Notes: generated from the sequence alone by a model not told the origin. A stretch of DNA of 64,000 nucleotides from Treponema sp. (GCA_016290995.1 JAEEVR010000011.1:1-64000), one strand, 5' to 3'; shown: positions 8,488 to 16,675, numbered from the stretch's first letter. Numbers and translations are program-made.

Positions 8488-9363
8488 TTATTTAATGCTG
8501 CCTTCAACCATTCCCTTGATGATGTATTTTTGAGCAAAGATAAAGAGAATGATTATCGGAAGCATTGCCAGCAAGGTTGACGTCAAGATCAAGTCCCACT
8601 GCTTTACATAGCTTCCTACAAAGCCCATTACTGCGATTGGGAGCGTGCGGATTTTTCCGGCTTGGCCCAAAAGCAGCGAAGGCAAAAGGTAGTCGTTCCA
8701 AATCCAAATGCCGTTCAAAATCAAGACGGTGATTTGGATCGGCTGCAAAAGCGGAAGCACAATGCGGCCAAAAACGCCTTCGGACGTGCAGCCGTCAATC
8801 GTGGCCGCCTCTTCCAATTCCAACGGAATGCTCTTGATAAAGCCGTGCAAGATGAACACGCTCATCGCGCAGCCAAAGCCGATGTAGGCAAACACGCTTC
8901 CCTTGTAGCTTTGAAGCAAGCCGATTCCCGTGAACTTTCCGACAGTTCTGTACCAAGACAAAACCGGAAGCATCACTACCTGGAAAGGAATTACCATCGA
9001 CGCGACCAAGAGGTAAAAAATCACGTTGGCCCATTTTTTGTTGTTGTGCTTTATGGAATTGCGTTCCAAAACCCAAGCGGCCATAGAGCTGAACAAAACG
9101 ATTGTAAAAAGCGAAGCCACAGTAATGATCGCCGAGTCAAAGAAGGACTTCCAATAATTCATATTGGGGCTGTGGATTACCCGGTTCATATTGGCGAACA
9201 AAGTTCCCCACTTTTGCGGAAGCGCCAAGGGAGCGCGAATGATTTGGTCGGCCGGCTTTGCGGCGTTGATCACTACAATAAAGAAAGGGAATAAAAACAA
9301 GATCAGCAAAACGATTCCCAAAATTTCAAGAATTTTATTCTTTACGTTGTCTCCTGCCATCAT
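8488..9363 (-). CDS. Sugar ABC transporter permease (MalG/UgpE type)
   Basis: 291 residues with about six membrane helices. The cytoplasmic EAA loop, which contacts the ATPase, is clear: EEAATIDGC followed by FGRIVLPLLQP at about 190-215. Members pair with a MalF-type permease to import sugars or polyols across the inner membrane. It is the last gene of the operon; the ATG (9361-9363) sits just after the upstream stop, and the ribosome-binding site AGGAGG lies inside the end of the previous gene. No ATPase gene is next to it, so a shared MsmK-like ATPase encoded elsewhere is likely. The substrate cannot be told from sequence. Confidence 0.93.
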   Translation of the reverse strand: MMAGDNVKNKILEILGIVLLILFLFPFFIVVINAAKPADQIIRAPLALPQKWGTLFANMNRVIHSPNMNYWKSFFDSAIITVASLFTIVLFSSMAAWVLERNSIKHNNKKWANVIFYLLVASMVIPFQVVMLPVLSWYRTVGKFTGIGLLQSYKGSVFAYIGFGCAMSVFILHGFIKSIPLELEEAATIDGCTSEGVFGRIVLPLLQPIQITVLILNGIWIWNDYLLPSLLLGQAGKIRTLPIAVMGFVGSYVKQWDLILTSTLLAMLPIIILFIFAQKYIIKGMVEGSIK

Positions 9364-9364
9364 A

Positions 9365-10444
9365 TTACATTTCCTCCTCTCGGCTCTTGCTAAGCTTAAC
9401 CTGAACGATTGAAACTACGGCAAGGATTATAAAGAACACAACCGCTTTGGCTTGGCCAAGCGCCCAATGGTTTCTTGTAATCGCGGTCTTGTAAATGTTA
9501 AGGGCTTGCAATTCCGTTCCGTTAATCGCCTGCCCCATCATAATTTTTGACGGACCGCCGTTTGTAAGGCTAAGGTTCAAGTCAAACTGTTTGAATGAAT
9601 TTACCAAAGTCAAGAAAATGCAAATCGTAAAGGCGTGGGCGATCATCGGAATAATGATGCTTATCATTCGCTTCCAGCCGGTGGCGCCGTCAATAACGGA
9701 CGCTTCGATTACGCTTGTCGGAATTCCTTGCAAAGCGGTAACGTAAATCATCATTATGTAGCCGGCGTACTGCCAGCCGCTTACGATAACCAAAGCCGCC
9801 ATCGCGCCGGAGTTGCTGGTCAAAAGAGATTGGCCGTCTCCAAAGCCCGCGATCGAAGCGAGCGAAGTAAGCAAGTAATTAAAGATGAATTGCCAAACGT
9901 AACCCAAAACGATTCCGCCGATCAAGTTGGGAATAAAGTAGCCGGCGCGATAAAGGTTCTTGCCGCGAATCTTTTGCGTTACCAAGAGGCTTAGCAAAAA
10001 GGCAACGACATTGACAACTATCACGTTCACCAAGGCAAAGGCGAATGTCATTATGATTGAGTTTATATAGTCAGGCGCCTTAAAAAAATCCATGTAATTT
10101 TTAAGGCCCACAAATTTCTTTACGTAACTTCCGTCCCAATCTGTAAAGGAATAAAAAACGCCCATTACAAAAGGAACGATAATCGTCATCACAAATGGAA
10201 TCAAAATCGGAAGCAAAAACAAAACGTTGATGACGCTTCTGTGCTTTAATGTTGGATAAAAGTAAAAGCCAAAGGCAATCAACAAAAGGCCAACGGAAAG
10301 AAAAAGTCCGCGATAAAACAAAATGCCGCTTATGTCTCTTGGCCGATAAGGCAGAGCGGTAACGCACAAAACAAGCGCGAACACTGTGACAGCCGCGCCG
10401 GCCGCCCAACTGACGATAGACACTAATTTTTTATTCTTGTCCAT
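9365..10444 (-). CDS. Sugar ABC transporter permease (MalF/UgpA type)
   Basis: 359 residues from ATG 10444, which has GGAG seven bases upstream. The frame extends to a TTG at 10522, but that stretch contains a terminator-like hairpin (10486-10526) and no good ribosome-binding site, so I prefer the shorter form. There are two extra N-terminal helices before the six-helix core, as in MalF-type subunits. The EAA loop is EASVIDGATGWKRMISIIIP, near the C-terminal third. It forms the channel with the gene at 8488 and receives substrate from the lipoprotein at 10536. The MalF-MalG order and one-base gap to the next gene are standard. Confidence 0.92.
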   Translation of the reverse strand: MDKNKKLVSIVSWAAGAAVTVFALVLCVTALPYRPRDISGILFYRGLFLSVGLLLIAFGFYFYPTLKHRSVINVLFLLPILIPFVMTIIVPFVMGVFYSFTDWDGSYVKKFVGLKNYMDFFKAPDYINSIIMTFAFALVNVIVVNVVAFLLSLLVTQKIRGKNLYRAGYFIPNLIGGIVLGYVWQFIFNYLLTSLASIAGFGDGQSLLTSNSGAMAALVIVSGWQYAGYIMMIYVTALQGIPTSVIEASVIDGATGWKRMISIIIPMIAHAFTICIFLTLVNSFKQFDLNLSLTNGGPSKIMMGQAINGTELQALNIYKTAITRNHWALGQAKAVVFFIILAVVSIVQVKLSKSREEEM

Positions 10445-10485
10445 AATATCTCCAGCGGGCTCCAACGCCCGAACAACATATTTAG

Positions 10486-10526
10486 AAAAAAAGGAGGCTG
10501 GCGCGGCTTTTTGGTCGGCCAACCCC
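10486..10526 (-). terminator. Partial terminator between binding-protein and permease genes
   Basis: On the minus strand GGGGTTGGC pairs with GCCAGCCTC (two wobble pairs), followed by seven U (A run 10486-10492). It sits ten bases after the binding-protein stop. Such hairpins let the binding protein be made in excess over the permeases. Confidence 0.6.
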
Positions 10527-10535
10527 CGTTTTTCC

Positions 10536-11801
10536 TTAGCGCTTTGACGGAACAGTCGCGACAGCGTCTGTTACCATCTGGGCAAACTGCTTTGTAGTGA
10601 TTTTCTTCTGAGCCAACAATTCATAAACAGGGCCAAGAGTGTCCTGGCAGAATCCGTCGGGCATCTTGAACTGCTCCCAAGGATATGTCTTTCCGCGGCT
10701 TACGTAATCAGCTACAGAAGCTGAAAGCGGAGTTGACGGCTTGAGAGTGTCTGACGAGTACGGAGAGATGCAGCTCATCTTGTTGATGCGGGCGTCGCGG
10801 CCTTCGTCGCTAAGGGCAAAAGCGTTCAAGAACTTTTTAGCCTCGGCAACGTTTCCGTGCTTGTAAACGGCCCACCAAGAAGGAGCGCCAACCTGGATTC
10901 CGTCGATTGTCTTTCCCTTAAGGAAGGCGTGCGGAGCGAAGGCCATCTTAAAGTTAACGCCAGCGGCGGCGATAGACGGGTCAACCCAGTTTCCTTGGTG
11001 CAAGAAAACAGCCTTCTGATCTGTAAAGGCCTGGAGCTGCTGGTCGTAGTTTCCTGTAAGAAGAATGTTCTGGTCTGAGTAGTCCATCAAAAGCTTTACG
11101 TAGTCGGCAAAGTCGGCCAAGCGGGCGGCGTCAACTTTTCCGTTGAGAGCGTCGTTGATGATCTTTTGGTCGCCCTTGGGAGCGCCAGCGGAAAGGTAAA
11201 CGCCAAAGTTGTGTGTTCCTGTTACCCAAGTCATTCCGGCGGCAACGCCCGCTGTCAAAGAAACAACGCTGTTGATTCCAAGCTCGGCTTTCTTTGCGTT
11301 GAGCGTTTCAAAAGCGGCCTTGTATCCTTCATAAGAAGTGAGCGTGGCGGGATCAACTCCGGCCTTGGCGAGCAAATCGGCGTTGTAAGCCATTCCGTAG
11401 CCTTCAACGGCATAGGGGAAGCCGTAAACGTGTCCTCCGTCAGTAAAGGCGGCGGCTGTGTCCTTTGACCAATCCTCGCCGTCAAGAATTTCCATATCGT
11501 TCTGCCAAACGGCAAAGTGTCCCGGTCCTTCAAATACAAAAATGTCGGGCATATTGTCAGAGGCCTTGTAGCCCTTCAAAATTCCCTGGTTGTCGGCGCC
11601 GCCGCCTGACGATTCAATCTCTACGTGAATGCCAGTCTTGGCTTCATAGGCTTTTGCAAAATCCTTAAGCTGCGAGTCGATTTCTACCTTGATGTTAAAA
11701 ACGCGAATCTCTTTTTTGCCAGAAGCTCCGCCTTTAGAGCAGCCCGCAAAAGAGAAGGCCAACAAAGCGGCTGAGAGGGCCGCGATCAATGTCTTTTTCA
11801 T
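10536..11801 (-). CDS. Sugar ABC transporter substrate-binding lipoprotein
   Basis: 421 residues, family 1 extracellular solute-binding protein (MalE/UgpB type). The signal peptide MKKTLIAALSAALLAFS ends in lipobox FAGC, so it is lipidated at C21 and anchored to the membrane. The mature part opens with IRVFNIKVEID and has the bilobed binding-protein pattern, including PDIFVFEGPG, WAVYKHGN and KKFLNAFALS. It captures a sugar or oligosaccharide for the two permeases downstream. The ribosome-binding site AGGAGG precedes the ATG and a sigma-70 promoter lies about 70 bases upstream. First gene of a three-gene operon; ligand unknown. Confidence 0.93.
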   Translation of the reverse strand: MKKTLIAALSAALLAFSFAGCSKGGASGKKEIRVFNIKVEIDSQLKDFAKAYEAKTGIHVEIESSGGGADNQGILKGYKASDNMPDIFVFEGPGHFAVWQNDMEILDGEDWSKDTAAAFTDGGHVYGFPYAVEGYGMAYNADLLAKAGVDPATLTSYEGYKAAFETLNAKKAELGINSVVSLTAGVAAGMTWVTGTHNFGVYLSAGAPKGDQKIINDALNGKVDAARLADFADYVKLLMDYSDQNILLTGNYDQQLQAFTDQKAVFLHQGNWVDPSIAAAGVNFKMAFAPHAFLKGKTIDGIQVGAPSWWAVYKHGNVAEAKKFLNAFALSDEGRDARINKMSCISPYSSDTLKPSTPLSASVADYVSRGKTYPWEQFKMPDGFCQDTLGPVYELLAQKKITTKQFAQMVTDAVATVPSKR

Positions 11802-11876
11802 AAATCCTCCTATGAAAAAATACCTTTTGGAAATTTGCCGTCCGGAAAGTCACGTTGACCGAACCGCATGACTCAA

Positions 11877-11905
11877 ATGATACACTAGGATTTTTAAATT
11901 GTCAA
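11877..11905 (-). promoter_or_regulatory. Sigma-70 promoter of the sugar ABC operon
   Basis: Minus strand TTGACA (11905-11900), spacer 17, TATCAT (11882-11877). Predicted start about 11870. The leader contains a small palindrome GTCA-ACG-TGAC just downstream, a possible operator. Confidence 0.82.
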
Positions 11906-12006
11906 AAAGAATTTTTTAAAAAACAGGCAATTTTCATACTTTTGTCATATTTTTTGTGTATTTTGAACAAATTTTAGCAATAAAGTGGTATTATTCTTAG
12001 ATTTTT

Positions 12007-12102
12007 CCGCTCGTATTTTTGAATGCAAGACCATAATCGTATGTTCGAGCGGTTTCACCGCGTCTTTCAGACGCTGCCGGGGCCGCTCGTATTTCAGACG
12101 CT
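12007..12102. repeat. Structured intergenic block with competing inverted repeats
   Basis: CCGCTCG occurs at 12007-12013 and 12083-12089; the complement CGAGCGG at 12046-12052 could pair with either but not both. Between them GCGTCT-TTC-AGACGC (12060-12074) makes a 6-bp hairpin, and TTCAGACGCT is repeated at 12066-12075 and 12093-12102. It lies upstream of the HD-GYP promoter, so it is not that gene's leader. Small RNA, old repeat or decayed element are possible. Confidence 0.45.
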
Positions 12103-12112
12103 TCATTAAAAT

Positions 12113-12141
12113 TTGCAAAAAACCGCAATATATGTTACAAT
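12113..12141 (+). promoter_or_regulatory. Promoter of the HD-GYP gene, leaderless
   Basis: TTGCAA (12113-12118), spacer 17, TACAAT (12136-12141) with extended TG. The -10 ends seven bases before ATG 12149. Confidence 0.82.
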
Positions 12142-12148
12142 AGTCTTT

Positions 12149-13576
12149 ATGGCTAGCAAAAAATTCCCCGTCATTACAAAAAGGGTTATTCTATACATCG
12201 CCATCGCGAACGTCGTGATTTGCTCGCTCATATTCGCCACAAGCTACTGGGCTTTCAACCTGCAGTTCAGGGAACAATACGATTCAAGCATACGAGAAAT
12301 CGCCAAAGCCGCGCGCGACTTTCTAAATCCAGACGACTTTAAAAGATACAGAAAAGAGCCGGTAAGCGACAGCAAGCACAAGGAAGTCCTAAAACAGCTT
12401 CAAGTCCTTGTAGACCAATTTGACCTTAACGTAATTTACGTTTCCGAAGTCGAAGCTCCTGAATACAGGCACGTCTTCTATTTTTACGACCCCGTCGGAA
12501 AGGCAACGAATTGGTCTCCCTACCCGCTTGGCTACGAGGAAGACTACTACGAAGAAGGTTACTACCGCACCACAAAGCGCGTTTACGAAGAAGGAGCCGA
12601 GCTTGTAAGGCACACGATTAAATCGCGAAGCGGCTCGCACATAACGGCGCAGCTTCCTGTCTACGATTCAAGAGGAAAAATCGTAGCGCTTATCGGCGCG
12701 CAAAAGAACGTCCAAGAGTTTGTTGACGCCCGCCGCTCCTACGTAAGATTCGTTGTCATAATGATTTTGTTTTTTGGCGCTTGTTCCGTCATTTTCTTTT
12801 CGCTTTACTTTAACCGCAAATTCATAATGCCGATTTTGGAAATCACAACCGAAACAAACCGCTTCGCTTCCGAAAACGGAGAGCCGGACGACAACCTTTT
12901 AAAAGTTCCAAACAAAGACGAGATCGGAACTTTGGCGCGTTCCGTGTATAAAATGGAAAGAGTGGTCAGCAACAACATTATGGAGCTTACAAGAATGACC
13001 ACAGAGACGGCCGAAGCTTTGGCCAGCGCCATCGACGCCAAGGACGCCTACACTCACGGCCACTCAACGCGCGTAGCCGAATACGCCAGGGAAATCGCTC
13101 GCCGTTTTGGAAAGTCCGAGGCCGCCTGCCGAAACATTTACATTTCGGCCCTTTTGCACGACGTTGGAAAAATCGGAGTTCCCAACACGATAATAAACAA
13201 AAAGGGCCCGCTTACAAAAGAAGAATACGATGTGGTAAAGGAGCACCCCGTAATCGGAGCGCAAATCTTGGCCAACATTACGCAAATCCCGCACATATCC
13301 GACGGCGCTTACTGCCACCACGAACGCTACGACGGAAACGGATACCCGACCGGAGTGGCGGGCAAAAAGATTCCTGAGATTGGAAGAATCATCGCCGTGG
13401 CCGACGCTTACGACGCTATGACGTCAAACCGCAGCTACAGAAAGCTCCTTCCACAAGAAACCGCCCGCGCTGAAATCGGAACGGGAATCGGAACGCAATT
13501 TGACCCCGACTTTGCAAAAATCATGCTAGAAATGATTGACGAGGACAAAGACTTTAACATGCGGGAAAAAGACTAG
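12149..13576 (+). CDS. Membrane HD-GYP phosphodiesterase with HAMP domain
   Basis: 475 residues from ATG 12149; the frame is open to 12113 but those codons are the promoter. Layout: helix 1 (about 12-34), a periplasmic sensor of about 160 residues rich in Tyr/Glu, helix 2 (about 205-228), HAMP-like linker ending near 270, then HD-GYP (about 290-460). The catalytic motifs are intact: HGHSTRV, LLHDVGKIG (H336, D337), HHERYDGNGYP (from about 389) and DAYDAMTSNRSYR. HD-GYP enzymes hydrolyse c-di-GMP through a metal centre, so this is a second c-di-GMP degrading route beside the EAL pair 5 kb away. It ends five bases from the convergent hydrolase gene. Confidence 0.92.
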   Translation: MASKKFPVITKRVILYIAIANVVICSLIFATSYWAFNLQFREQYDSSIREIAKAARDFLNPDDFKRYRKEPVSDSKHKEVLKQLQVLVDQFDLNVIYVSEVEAPEYRHVFYFYDPVGKATNWSPYPLGYEEDYYEEGYYRTTKRVYEEGAELVRHTIKSRSGSHITAQLPVYDSRGKIVALIGAQKNVQEFVDARRSYVRFVVIMILFFGACSVIFFSLYFNRKFIMPILEITTETNRFASENGEPDDNLLKVPNKDEIGTLARSVYKMERVVSNNIMELTRMTTETAEALASAIDAKDAYTHGHSTRVAEYAREIARRFGKSEAACRNIYISALLHDVGKIGVPNTIINKKGPLTKEEYDVVKEHPVIGAQILANITQIPHISDGAYCHHERYDGNGYPTGVAGKKIPEIGRIIAVADAYDAMTSNRSYRKLLPQETARAEIGTGIGTQFDPDFAKIMLEMIDEDKDFNMREKD

Positions 13577-13581
13577 AGCTT

Positions 13582-14313
13582 TTACGAGTTGACGCTAAGC
13601 TCAAAGCCGTAAGCGCCGTGGCCCGGATAAACCAAAACGTCTCCGGGAATCGTTTCAAAAATTTCCGACAAACTCTTTTGCATTTGCTCTTCGTTTCCGC
13701 CGGGCAAGTCTGTGCGGCCGTATGATTGGAAGAACACAGTGTCGCCTGAGATCAAGACTTTTTCGGACTCGTTGTAGTAGCAAACCGAGCCAGCCGTGTG
13801 TCCTGGCGTGTGAATTACGCGCCAGTGGCTTAAAGCGTTGGCCACGCCTTCAACGTCAGGAACTTCGTCGCCGGTAAAGGCGCTGATTATGTCTTCGGTC
13901 TTAAAAATCGTGTCCAAAGAGTCGCCGTCCTTAAGCAAGCAGGCCGCGTCGGGCAAGTCGCTAAGGTCCTTTAAAAAGTCTTCCTCCTCCCACGACATAA
14001 GCTCAAGGCTTTGCCTGTGAACGTCTTGGGAGCCGGGGCCCAAAAACTTTTGGTCCGCCACATGAATTGCGATGGGAAGGTTTGGAAAGGAGGAGCGAAG
14101 GGCCTTTATGCCGCAAACGTGGTCAAAGTGCCCGTGCGTAAGCAAAATGCCTACGGGAACGCAATCGTGCTCGTCAAGGACGCGCGCGATCGCTTTTTCG
14201 TCGCCGGAATACTCGCAGCCCGCGGGGTCAACCAACAAAACGGCTCGCCCCGCAAGCGGCAAAATGAACGTGTTAACTTCCAAGGGGCCCGTTTGGGCCG
14301 AATGTATGTCCAT
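13582..14313 (-). CDS. MBL-fold metallo-hydrolase (glyoxalase II-like)
   Basis: 243 residues from ATG 14313; GAGGAG lies 13 bases upstream, and a TTG at 14334 is the alternative start, which would overlap the previous gene by four bases. Metallo-beta-lactamase motifs are complete: THGHFDHVCG (the HxHxDH zinc site, about 60-67), HTPGHTAGSVCY, SGDTVFFQSYGRTDLPGG and YPGHG near the C-terminus. These define the YcbL/glyoxalase II-like thioester hydrolase group. Substrate unknown; S-lactoylglutathione-like thioesters or persulfides are family possibilities. Last gene of the operon with the RNA-binding protein and acetyltransferase. Confidence 0.88.
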   Translation of the reverse strand: MDIHSAQTGPLEVNTFILPLAGRAVLLVDPAGCEYSGDEKAIARVLDEHDCVPVGILLTHGHFDHVCGIKALRSSFPNLPIAIHVADQKFLGPGSQDVHRQSLELMSWEEEDFLKDLSDLPDAACLLKDGDSLDTIFKTEDIISAFTGDEVPDVEGVANALSHWRVIHTPGHTAGSVCYYNESEKVLISGDTVFFQSYGRTDLPGGNEEQMQKSLSEIFETIPGDVLVYPGHGAYGFELSVNS

Positions 14314-14330
14314 TACGCTACAAATACTCC

Positions 14331-15089
14331 TCAAACAAGCGGCGAGCCGAAGCCCTGGTTTTCAGAGGCCTTTTCGGCGGCTGCGTAAGCCGCGGCGTCT
14401 TCGCGCTCTTGCTCTGAAATAGCCTGGGACTCTTGGCTTTGCTCGTAGCCGTTTGAATCGGACGCGCTTTCTGAAGAAGAATCAGAGTCTCCCTCTTCCT
14501 TTTGGCGCGAGTAGCTTACCGAAAGCTTTCGGCCGCGGTAGTCGTAACCGTTAAGGGCGTTGATAGCCTTGTCGGCGTCTTCGGTAAAGAGCTGGACAAA
14601 AGAGTAGTTGGCCAAAACGCGGATGTCGCCGATGCGCTCGCGGTCCAAGCCGGCCACGCCGATCAAAAGGCCAACCAAGTCGCGCGGGAACACGCGGCGG
14701 TTGCGGCCGATTCCAACAAAAATAGTTGTGGCCAAGGCCGGATCTATTTCTACGCGGGGATGAGGCTCGTGTCGGGGCTCTGCGTCGGCGCCCTCGGCCT
14801 TCGCGTCATGGCGGTTTTCATCGCGGCGCGAACGGAAATTGTCTTTTGAAAAGTTGTCGTGGTTGTTTCTTGGCTGGAAGGGGCGGCGGGCGTTGCCGGT
14901 GGCCACCTTAAGCAAATAAGCGGCAAGGTATCCGCGCAAAGTGAAGGGAACGTTTTTCTTAAAAACCTTTTTGAGTTGGATCAAAACGTCAACGTCTTCT
15001 TGTGTTTTAACCTGCTGAACGGAGGCCTTCAAAAACTCCGCGATTCTGTCGTAATCAATCTCTGATTCTCTTCTGTTATTGTAACGCAT
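14331..15089 (-). CDS. Stand-alone DbpA-type RNA-binding protein
   Basis: 252 residues. Residues 119-195 match the DbpA/CsdA RNA-binding fold, the RRM-like tail of DEAD-box helicases: TTIFVGIGRNRRVFPRDLVGL, IGDIRVLANYSFVQLF and GRKLSVSYSRQ are the beta-strand motifs. The N-terminal 65 residues are predicted helical, followed by an Arg/Asn/His/Asp-rich linker (68-112); the C-terminal 55 residues are Ser/Glu-rich and probably disordered. No helicase domains are present in this frame or beside it, so the RNA-binding tail exists on its own. It may bind structured RNA (rRNA for DbpA) or recruit a separate helicase. It overlaps the upstream gene by 14 bases. Confidence 0.8.
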   Translation of the reverse strand: MRYNNRRESEIDYDRIAEFLKASVQQVKTQEDVDVLIQLKKVFKKNVPFTLRGYLAAYLLKVATGNARRPFQPRNNHDNFSKDNFRSRRDENRHDAKAEGADAEPRHEPHPRVEIDPALATTIFVGIGRNRRVFPRDLVGLLIGVAGLDRERIGDIRVLANYSFVQLFTEDADKAINALNGYDYRGRKLSVSYSRQKEEGDSDSSSESASDSNGYEQSQESQAISEQEREDAAAYAAAEKASENQGFGSPLV

Positions 15090-15993
15090 TTAAATCTCCT
15101 AAAAAGTCCGCGATCCAGGTGGAACCAATTTTTTTAAATCCTGAACGGTTCAACATTCCCTGCATCAAGTCCGGAACAAAAGTGTTCGCAATTATAACCC
15201 ATTGCGCGCCGCCGGCTTGTAAAGAGTCAAGGGCGCGTTCAAAAAGCTCCCTGGCTATGCCTAAGCCGCGGCATTTTTTTTCTACAAACAAGCCTGTAAG
15301 CAAAACTGTCTTGCTTGAATCTTTGGGACAAGGCGACCAAACTATGCATCCGGCAAAATCTCCGCCAAAAGTTTTGCATACAAAACCTTTTTGCGCTTGA
15401 GCGTTGTATTCAAACTGGCTTTGCCACAGTTCCCCAAAAGATTGGGCGACATCGGCGGCATACTCAAGGGCAATTTCTTGGACGGCTTGGTTTAAAAGCC
15501 CTAGCGCGTTTTGCCTGTCCTTTGCAACATCATATTCGCTAAAAGTAAAATCATCGCAGAGCAAATCTTCTGTTTCTTCGGGTTCGGAATCCAATTTTTC
15601 CAAGCCCCATGATTCACGAAGCGAATTGTACCAACTGTTGACGTAACTTAAAAGAGCGCGGCTTTTAAAATAATGCCACCTGCGTTCTATCAACGGGTAC
15701 CGCTTTAAAACGTCCTTAAATCCTCTAAAAACCCCCTTTCCTGAATGCAAGGCCGTTTGCAAATCCGTGTAAGCCAGCGGCGAATGCAAGTCGTTTACGA
15801 AGTCTTCCATCAGGGAGAATCCGTCCGCGCTGTCCCAAGGCGGCAATTCGTAATACCGGTCGCCGTCCGGGCCAACGCTTTGGCTTTGTTCGACAAGCGC
15901 GGAATTCTTGGCGTCAACCAAGAACTTTTTGTCCTGGTTTTCTAGAGCCTTTGCAATAGCCTCGCCAAGCGCGTTTGTCAGTTCAAAAACCAT
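15076..15993 (-). CDS. GNAT family acetyltransferase with unknown N-terminal domain
   Basis: 305 residues. The C-terminal 110 residues are a GNAT fold: the acetyl-CoA motif A is VLLTGLFVEKKCRGLGIARELF (R-G-L-G-I-A at about 240), followed by ANTFVPDLMQGMLNRSGFKKIG, typical of motif B. The N-terminal 190 residues are acidic, have no recognised domain, and may set substrate specificity. First gene of a three-gene operon (acetyltransferase, RNA-binding protein, metallo-hydrolase) with a leaderless promoter at 16002-16030. Acetylation of a protein, antibiotic or small amine are all possible. Confidence 0.78.
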   Translation of the reverse strand: MVFELTNALGEAIAKALENQDKKFLVDAKNSALVEQSQSVGPDGDRYYELPPWDSADGFSLMEDFVNDLHSPLAYTDLQTALHSGKGVFRGFKDVLKRYPLIERRWHYFKSRALLSYVNSWYNSLRESWGLEKLDSEPEETEDLLCDDFTFSEYDVAKDRQNALGLLNQAVQEIALEYAADVAQSFGELWQSQFEYNAQAQKGFVCKTFGGDFAGCIVWSPCPKDSSKTVLLTGLFVEKKCRGLGIARELFERALDSLQAGGAQWVIIANTFVPDLMQGMLNRSGFKKIGSTWIADFLGDLNALQ

Positions 15994-16001
15994 ATTTAAA
16001 G

Positions 16002-16030
16002 ATTATACTATTTAATCTTTATTCCTGCAA
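16002..16030 (-). promoter_or_regulatory. Promoter of the acetyltransferase operon, leaderless
   Basis: Minus strand TTGCAG (16030-16025), spacer 17, TATAAT (16007-16002), ending eight bases before ATG 15993. The -35 lies inside the end of the clpP coding sequence. Confidence 0.78.
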
Positions 16031-16610
16031 GTTCTTTGCGCGTAGAAATGACTTTGCTGATAAGGCCGTACTCTTGGGCTTCGTCAGCGGTAAGCCAATA
16101 ATCGCGCTCGGTGTCCTTTTTGACCTGTTTTTCGTCTTTTCCAGTCTGCTCGGCGATGATTTTGTTCAAAAGGGCGCGGGTTTTGGCCATTTCTTCGGCC
16201 TGGATCTGCAAGTCGGTGGCCACTCCCCTCATTTCTGACAAGGGCTGGTGGATCAAGTATGAGCTGTGAGGCAAGCCCACGCGGCGCTCTTTGGGAACGG
16301 CAAGCAAAATCAGCGCGGCGGCGCTGGCGATCAAGCCGTTTCCGATCAAAACAACCGGAGCGTTTACAAAGCGGATCATGTCAAAAATGGCAAAGCCGGC
16401 GCTTACGTCTCCTCCGGGCGAGTCGATGTAAATGTATATCGGCTTTGTTCCATCCGATTCCAAAAGCAAAAGCTGCTTGTTGACGGTTTGGGCCAATTCC
16501 TTGTTGATTTCGCCAGAAAGCAAAATTTGGCGGGTTTTAAGGAATTTTTCTGCAAGGGCGTCGGGCTTGGCGCCAGACTTCTTTTTTTCGTCTTCTTCGT
16601 TATAAATCAT
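16008..16610 (-). CDS. clpP: ATP-dependent Clp protease proteolytic subunit
   Basis: 200 residues. ClpP is the barrel-forming serine peptidase that degrades substrates unfolded by ClpX or ClpA/C. The catalytic triad is visible: Ser in [12 protein letters not shown], His in [12 protein letters not shown] and Asp in [38 protein letters not shown] is the handle region. The N-terminus is slightly longer and more charged than in E. coli ClpP and lacks a clear propeptide. Treponemes usually have two ClpP paralogues, so this may be the second; no clpX is adjacent. Divergent from ftsH with a shared -35 region, and leaderless. Confidence 0.92.
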   Translation of the reverse strand: MIYNEEDEKKKSGAKPDALAEKFLKTRQILLSGEINKELAQTVNKQLLLLESDGTKPIYIYIDSPGGDVSAGFAIFDMIRFVNAPVVLIGNGLIASAAALILLAVPKERRVGLPHSSYLIHQPLSEMRGVATDLQIQAEEMAKTRALLNKIIAEQTGKDEKQVKKDTERDYWLTADEAQEYGLISKVISTRKELAGIKIK

Positions 16611-16616
16611 ACTTAT

Positions 16617-16645
16617 ATAATAATAAAAATTCGCTCACTTGGCAA
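16617..16645 (-). promoter_or_regulatory. clpP promoter, -35 overlapping that of ftsH
   Basis: Minus strand TTGCCA (16645-16640), spacer 17, TATTAT (16622-16617), ending six bases before the clpP ATG. Its -35 shares five bases with the ftsH -35. Confidence 0.75.
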
Positions 16646-16667
16646 GGGCGTTTTTTTGCGCTATATT
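16639..16667 (+). promoter_or_regulatory. ftsH promoter, -35 overlapping that of clpP
   Basis: TTGGCA (16639-16644), spacer 17, TATATT (16662-16667), ending eight bases before ATG 16676. Confidence 0.78.
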
Positions 16668-16675
16668 TAAAGGAT

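Larger units (their letters stand above)
11802..12112. other. Long intergenic region between the ABC operon and the HD-GYP gene
   Basis: Divergent spacer. It holds the ABC-operon leader and promoter (to 11905), an AT-rich stretch (11905-12000), and a structured GC-richer block (12007-12102) described separately. I see no convincing gene, tRNA or known riboswitch. Confidence 0.6.

Noticed and set aside
8662..9294. 210-codon open frame opposite the MalG-type permease
   Set aside because: Shadow of the real gene on the other strand; product is Gln/His/Arg-rich with no motif and no ribosome-binding site.
10445..10522. TTG start 26 codons upstream for the MalF-type permease
   Set aside because: The stretch contains a hairpin with U tail and lacks a ribosome-binding site; ATG 10444 has GGAG.
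12040..12060. GTTCGA resembling a T-loop
   Set aside because: No surrounding cloverleaf; part of the CGAGCGG inverted repeat.
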